Assembly: GCA_016903675.1 (NCBI GenBank)
Contig: JADQBA010000275.1
Coordinates: 1-6,491 of the forward strand
Direction of reading: 5' to 3'
DNA: 6,491 nt
Source: Stigonema ocellatum SAG 48.90 = DSM 106950
GTDB taxonomy: Bacteria; Cyanobacteriota; Cyanobacteriia; Cyanobacteriales; Nostocaceae
In this document: positions 4,540 through 6,491 of the stretch, one piece after another
How the letters are laid out: the number at the start of each line of letters is the position of its first letter
How positions within the stretch are numbered: position 1 is the stretch's first letter
The notes under the pieces: model-generated
Seen by the model: the letters and a program-made list of their open reading frames with translations, nothing else
What the model was told of the DNA's origin: nothing
Database searches by the model: none
Made by a program: the position numbers and the translations under genes

Positions 4540-5853
4540 ATGAAAGCGGTTTGTCGAGTCGCCAAAGTGAAAGGAGCCGGAAGTATCGGGGGTAAGTCTG
4601 ATCACAACTACCGGCAGGGCCACGTGCCCAATGCCGACCCCGAATGCCTGCACCTAAACAAGGAGTATGTGCTCAACTATGAGAATCTAGCCAAAGCCAT
4701 CGATGCCCGACTTCATCATGCCGGCCTTGATCATGTTCGCAAGGATGCGGTTAAGGGTATGGAGTTCATTCTTACGGCCAGTCCAGAGGCCTTCCAGCGA
4801 GACCAGACAGGTCAGGTAATGGGAGACTTACGAGAGTCGGATTGGCTCAAGGCTAACCTGGCGTTTATGAAACAGCGATACGGCTCTAACTTGGTCGCCT
4901 TCACCCTGCACCAGGACGAGAAGACGCCCCATATTCACGCCATCGTTGTTCCCATTACCCCCGATAAACGGCTATGCGCTAAAGAGCTGTTTACACCCAA
5001 AACCCTGCGCCAGCTCCAAACCGATTATGCAGCAGCCATGAAGCCGTTTGGGTTGGAAAGGGGAATAGAGGGGAGCCGCGCCCAGCACGTGGATATGAAG
5101 CACATTTATGGCCTTCAACAGCAGGAACGGCAAACCATCGAGAAAGACTTACAACCCGTTCAGACGATCAATGCACCCCTGACCGTCGATAAGCCGGGTC
5201 CGCTGGATCTGCTGAATCTGGAACGCTGGAAACAACAGCAGGAAGCTAAAATCAATGCGGAACACAACCGCAGGCTCGACGAAGTCAAACAAGCGGCCCA
5301 GAAGGCCCTAAAAGCCGCCGTAGCGAACGCAACCGCCAAAGAACAGCAGAAAGTACTCTCTCAGCGACTGACCACTTCAGAGGCCCTAAAACAGGCTAAT
5401 TTTGAAAAAGCTCAGAAAACAGGGAGGGAGTTGGCCACCACGACCAGCAAGATCGACCAGATTGCCGTACTGCTGGATGAGAAGCGACTAAACCCGAAGT
5501 GGAGTGAGGGCCGGGCTGATCACCTGCGCAGTAAGGTGCTGTCGCAGATGGAAGCGGATATCCTGGAGTGTTTGAAACAGCGCCTAACGAGCGACAATGA
5601 TTTCAACCCCCGGCTGGAGAAGAAGGGGTACAAAATCTTGAAGGATGCCAAAGGGACGTTGTACCTGACCGATCCGAAGACCGAAGTGCGGCTTAACCTA
5701 GTCACAGCTCAGATCAAAGGTGAATTTCTCAGTGACCTCGTCCATGAAGCCGTACAACGGGGCATAAGAGAAGCCCAACAGGAAAAACAGAAACAGTCTC
5801 AGAAGTCAGAAGTCAAGCGTGAGCAAGGTCGTGGCCATAAGCCGGGTCGTTAA
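4540..5853 (+). CDS. MobV-family relaxase (Mob/Pre), copy 2
   Basis: This 437-residue paralogue of copy 1 has the same HNYR (22-25) and HQDEKTPHIH (124-133) catalytic motifs and coiled-coil-rich C-terminal half. A hand comparison gives about 50 differences, or about 88-89 percent identity. Changes cluster at residues 86-113, just before the metal-binding motif, and in the last 25 residues, while residues 142-204 are identical. It should nick oriT2, and probably oriT1 as well because the nic sequences are the same. It is preceded by a purine-rich AGAGGGGGAAAA stretch and followed five bases after the stop by junction site D. Many differences between the two genes are silent, which points to long separate histories. 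Confidence 0.95.
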   Translation: MKAVCRVAKVKGAGSIGGKSDHNYRQGHVPNADPECLHLNKEYVLNYENLAKAIDARLHHAGLDHVRKDAVKGMEFILTASPEAFQRDQTGQVMGDLRESDWLKANLAFMKQRYGSNLVAFTLHQDEKTPHIHAIVVPITPDKRLCAKELFTPKTLRQLQTDYAAAMKPFGLERGIEGSRAQHVDMKHIYGLQQQERQTIEKDLQPVQTINAPLTVDKPGPLDLLNLERWKQQQEAKINAEHNRRLDEVKQAAQKALKAAVANATAKEQQKVLSQRLTTSEALKQANFEKAQKTGRELATTTSKIDQIAVLLDEKRLNPKWSEGRADHLRSKVLSQMEADILECLKQRLTSDNDFNPRLEKKGYKILKDAKGTLYLTDPKTEVRLNLVTAQIKGEFLSDLVHEAVQRGIREAQQEKQKQSQKSEVKREQGRGHKPGR

Positions 5854-5858
5854 CCTCC

Positions 5859-5893
5859 GTACAGTTGGGGTGGGGTATGCCTAAAAAAAACCT
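5859..5893 (+). repeat. 35-bp junction site, copy D
   Basis: It differs from copies A and B at one base (G for A, giving GGGGTATGCC). It lies after mob2 in the same position and direction as copy B after mob1. CTCC before it can pair with the internal GGGG using one wobble. Confidence 0.84.
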
Positions 5894-5981
5894 ATAACTA
5901 ACACACCCCGACCGTAGGGAGGACCGCCCAAAACTAATGATAAGACAAGAGAATCTTTTGATATACATATATATAGGGATA
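5894..5981. other. Spacer between mob2 and origin 2
   Basis: It holds no supported gene or clear terminator. It becomes strongly AT-rich toward its right end (an alternating AT run near 5961-5974), which would suit an unwinding region next to the iterons. Confidence 0.4.
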
Positions 5982-6105
5982 GTAATCAAATAGCAGTATG
6001 TTGGTAATCAAATAGCAGTATGTTGGTAATGGGTTTTTGATTACTAATTGAAATTTGGAATAGTCAAATTTAGTAATTAGAATTGCATGACTATTAGTAA
6101 TCAAA
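5982..6105 (+). other. Iteron origin 2 (rep2 binding region)
   Basis: Two perfect tandem 22-bp repeats (5982-6003 and 6004-6025) start GTAATCAAATAGCAG, and a third start (GTAAT) follows at 6026. The GTAATCAAA core recurs inverted at 6036-6044 and again in direct orientation at 6097-6105, nine bases before the rep2 start. An AATAGTCA/TGACTATT inverted repeat (6059-6066 with 6088-6095) lies between them and may be an operator. The units differ from those of origin 1 but share an AATCA core. Origin function is inferred from repeats and position. Confidence 0.75.
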
Positions 6106-6114
6106 TTATGTGCT

Positions 6115-6491
6115 ATGCCTAAGCGGATTACCTACGAACGAGAAATGCTTAATCCTGAAACAGGAGAGCTCCAGGTTACACATAGAGACTCTGTTTTGCC
6201 TAAAGAGCCTGATTACGTTAAGCTTTATTTAGCTGACATAGAGCTTCTTAATAACTTGCCTAAGTGGACAGATCGCATTCTGCACGAGCTGCTACGAATG
6301 ATGAATTATAAAAATCAAATTGTACTCAATTCGTCAATTAAGAAGGAGATAGCAACGGAGTTCAAAATTCATATAAAAACGATAGATAACGCCTTAGTGA
6401 TGCTTGTAAAGCAAGACGTTCTTATTCGTAAAGACAAGGGATTATATTTAGGAAATCCGCTCTTATTTGGAAAGGGAGAATGGAAAGATAT
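6115..6491 (+). CDS. RepL-like replication initiator Rep2, N-terminal part (continues at 1-235)
   Basis: The frame opens at ATG 6115 (MPKRITYEREML) and is still open at the window end. The unique part runs to 6350 and continues at base 1, giving 156 residues in all. The N-terminus has NPETGELQV and DYVKLYLADIELL, which align with the start of Rep1, and the helix-turn-helix begins at about residue 70 (VLNSSIKKEIATEF). An ATG seven bases upstream (6108) is out, because it meets a stop after four codons. Bases 6351-6491 repeat 1-141 and should not be counted as a second gene. Rep2 and Rep1 share layout and length but little sequence, so the two origins probably do not cross-react. Confidence 0.85.
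   Translation, partial: MPKRITYEREMLNPETGELQVTHRDSVLPKEPDYVKLYLADIELLNNLPKWTDRILHELLRMMNYKNQIVLNSSIKKEIATEFKIHIKTIDNALVMLVKQDVLIRKDKGLYLGNPLLFGKGEWKD
6351..6491. repeat. Terminal redundancy, right copy (circle closure)
   Basis: This is an exact copy of bases 1-141 and a linearization artefact, not a biological duplication. Confidence 0.96.

Overview
The window is one complete small circular plasmid written out linearly. Bases 1-141 are repeated exactly at 6351-6491, so the unit circle is 6350 bp and one replication gene runs across the join (6115 to the end, continuing at 1-235). There is no rRNA, tRNA, CRISPR array or chromosomal gene. The host is most likely a member of the Bacteroidota, perhaps Cytophagales. 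This is inferred from the fused MerT-MerP transporter, its GDCCVxC partner, the stand-alone Rcp1-type response regulator and the lack of strong Shine-Dalgarno sites; none of these is proof.

The plasmid carries two of everything. Half 1 (about 497-3483) has an orphan response regulator (541-978, minus), an oriT (1108-1200), a MobV relaxase (1236-2549), an iteron origin (2694-2866), a RepL-like initiator (2871-3359) and a 124-bp structured element ending in a terminator (3343-3466). Half 2 (3484 through the join to about 496) repeats that order with other contents: a mercury-type transport pair (3539-4329, minus), an oriT (4412-4505), a second MobV relaxase (4540-5853), a different iteron array (5982-6105), a divergent initiator (6115 to 235) and the same 124-bp element (236-359). 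A possible 29-residue membrane peptide lies at 370-459. The two relaxases are about 88-89 percent identical and the two initiators are only remotely similar. The circle therefore looks like a fusion of two related plasmids of about 3.0 and 3.4 kb, not a recent dimer of one.

The most unusual structure is a conserved 34-35 bp site present four times, once at every module junction, in alternating orientation (497-531, 2554-2588, 3484-3517, 5859-5893). The sites bracket each cargo-oriT-relaxase block as inverted repeats and separate it from each origin-rep block. Cargo sits in the same slot and on the same strand in both halves. Recombination between same-facing sites would resolve the circle into two plasmids, each with its own rep, mob and cargo.

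How it likely works: each initiator binds the iterons upstream of its own gene to start replication. Each MobV protein nicks the pMV158-like oriT just upstream of its own gene, so the plasmid is mobilizable by a helper conjugation system. The cargo gives the host a response regulator and a soft-metal (probably mercuric) uptake module that lacks a reductase and a regulator.
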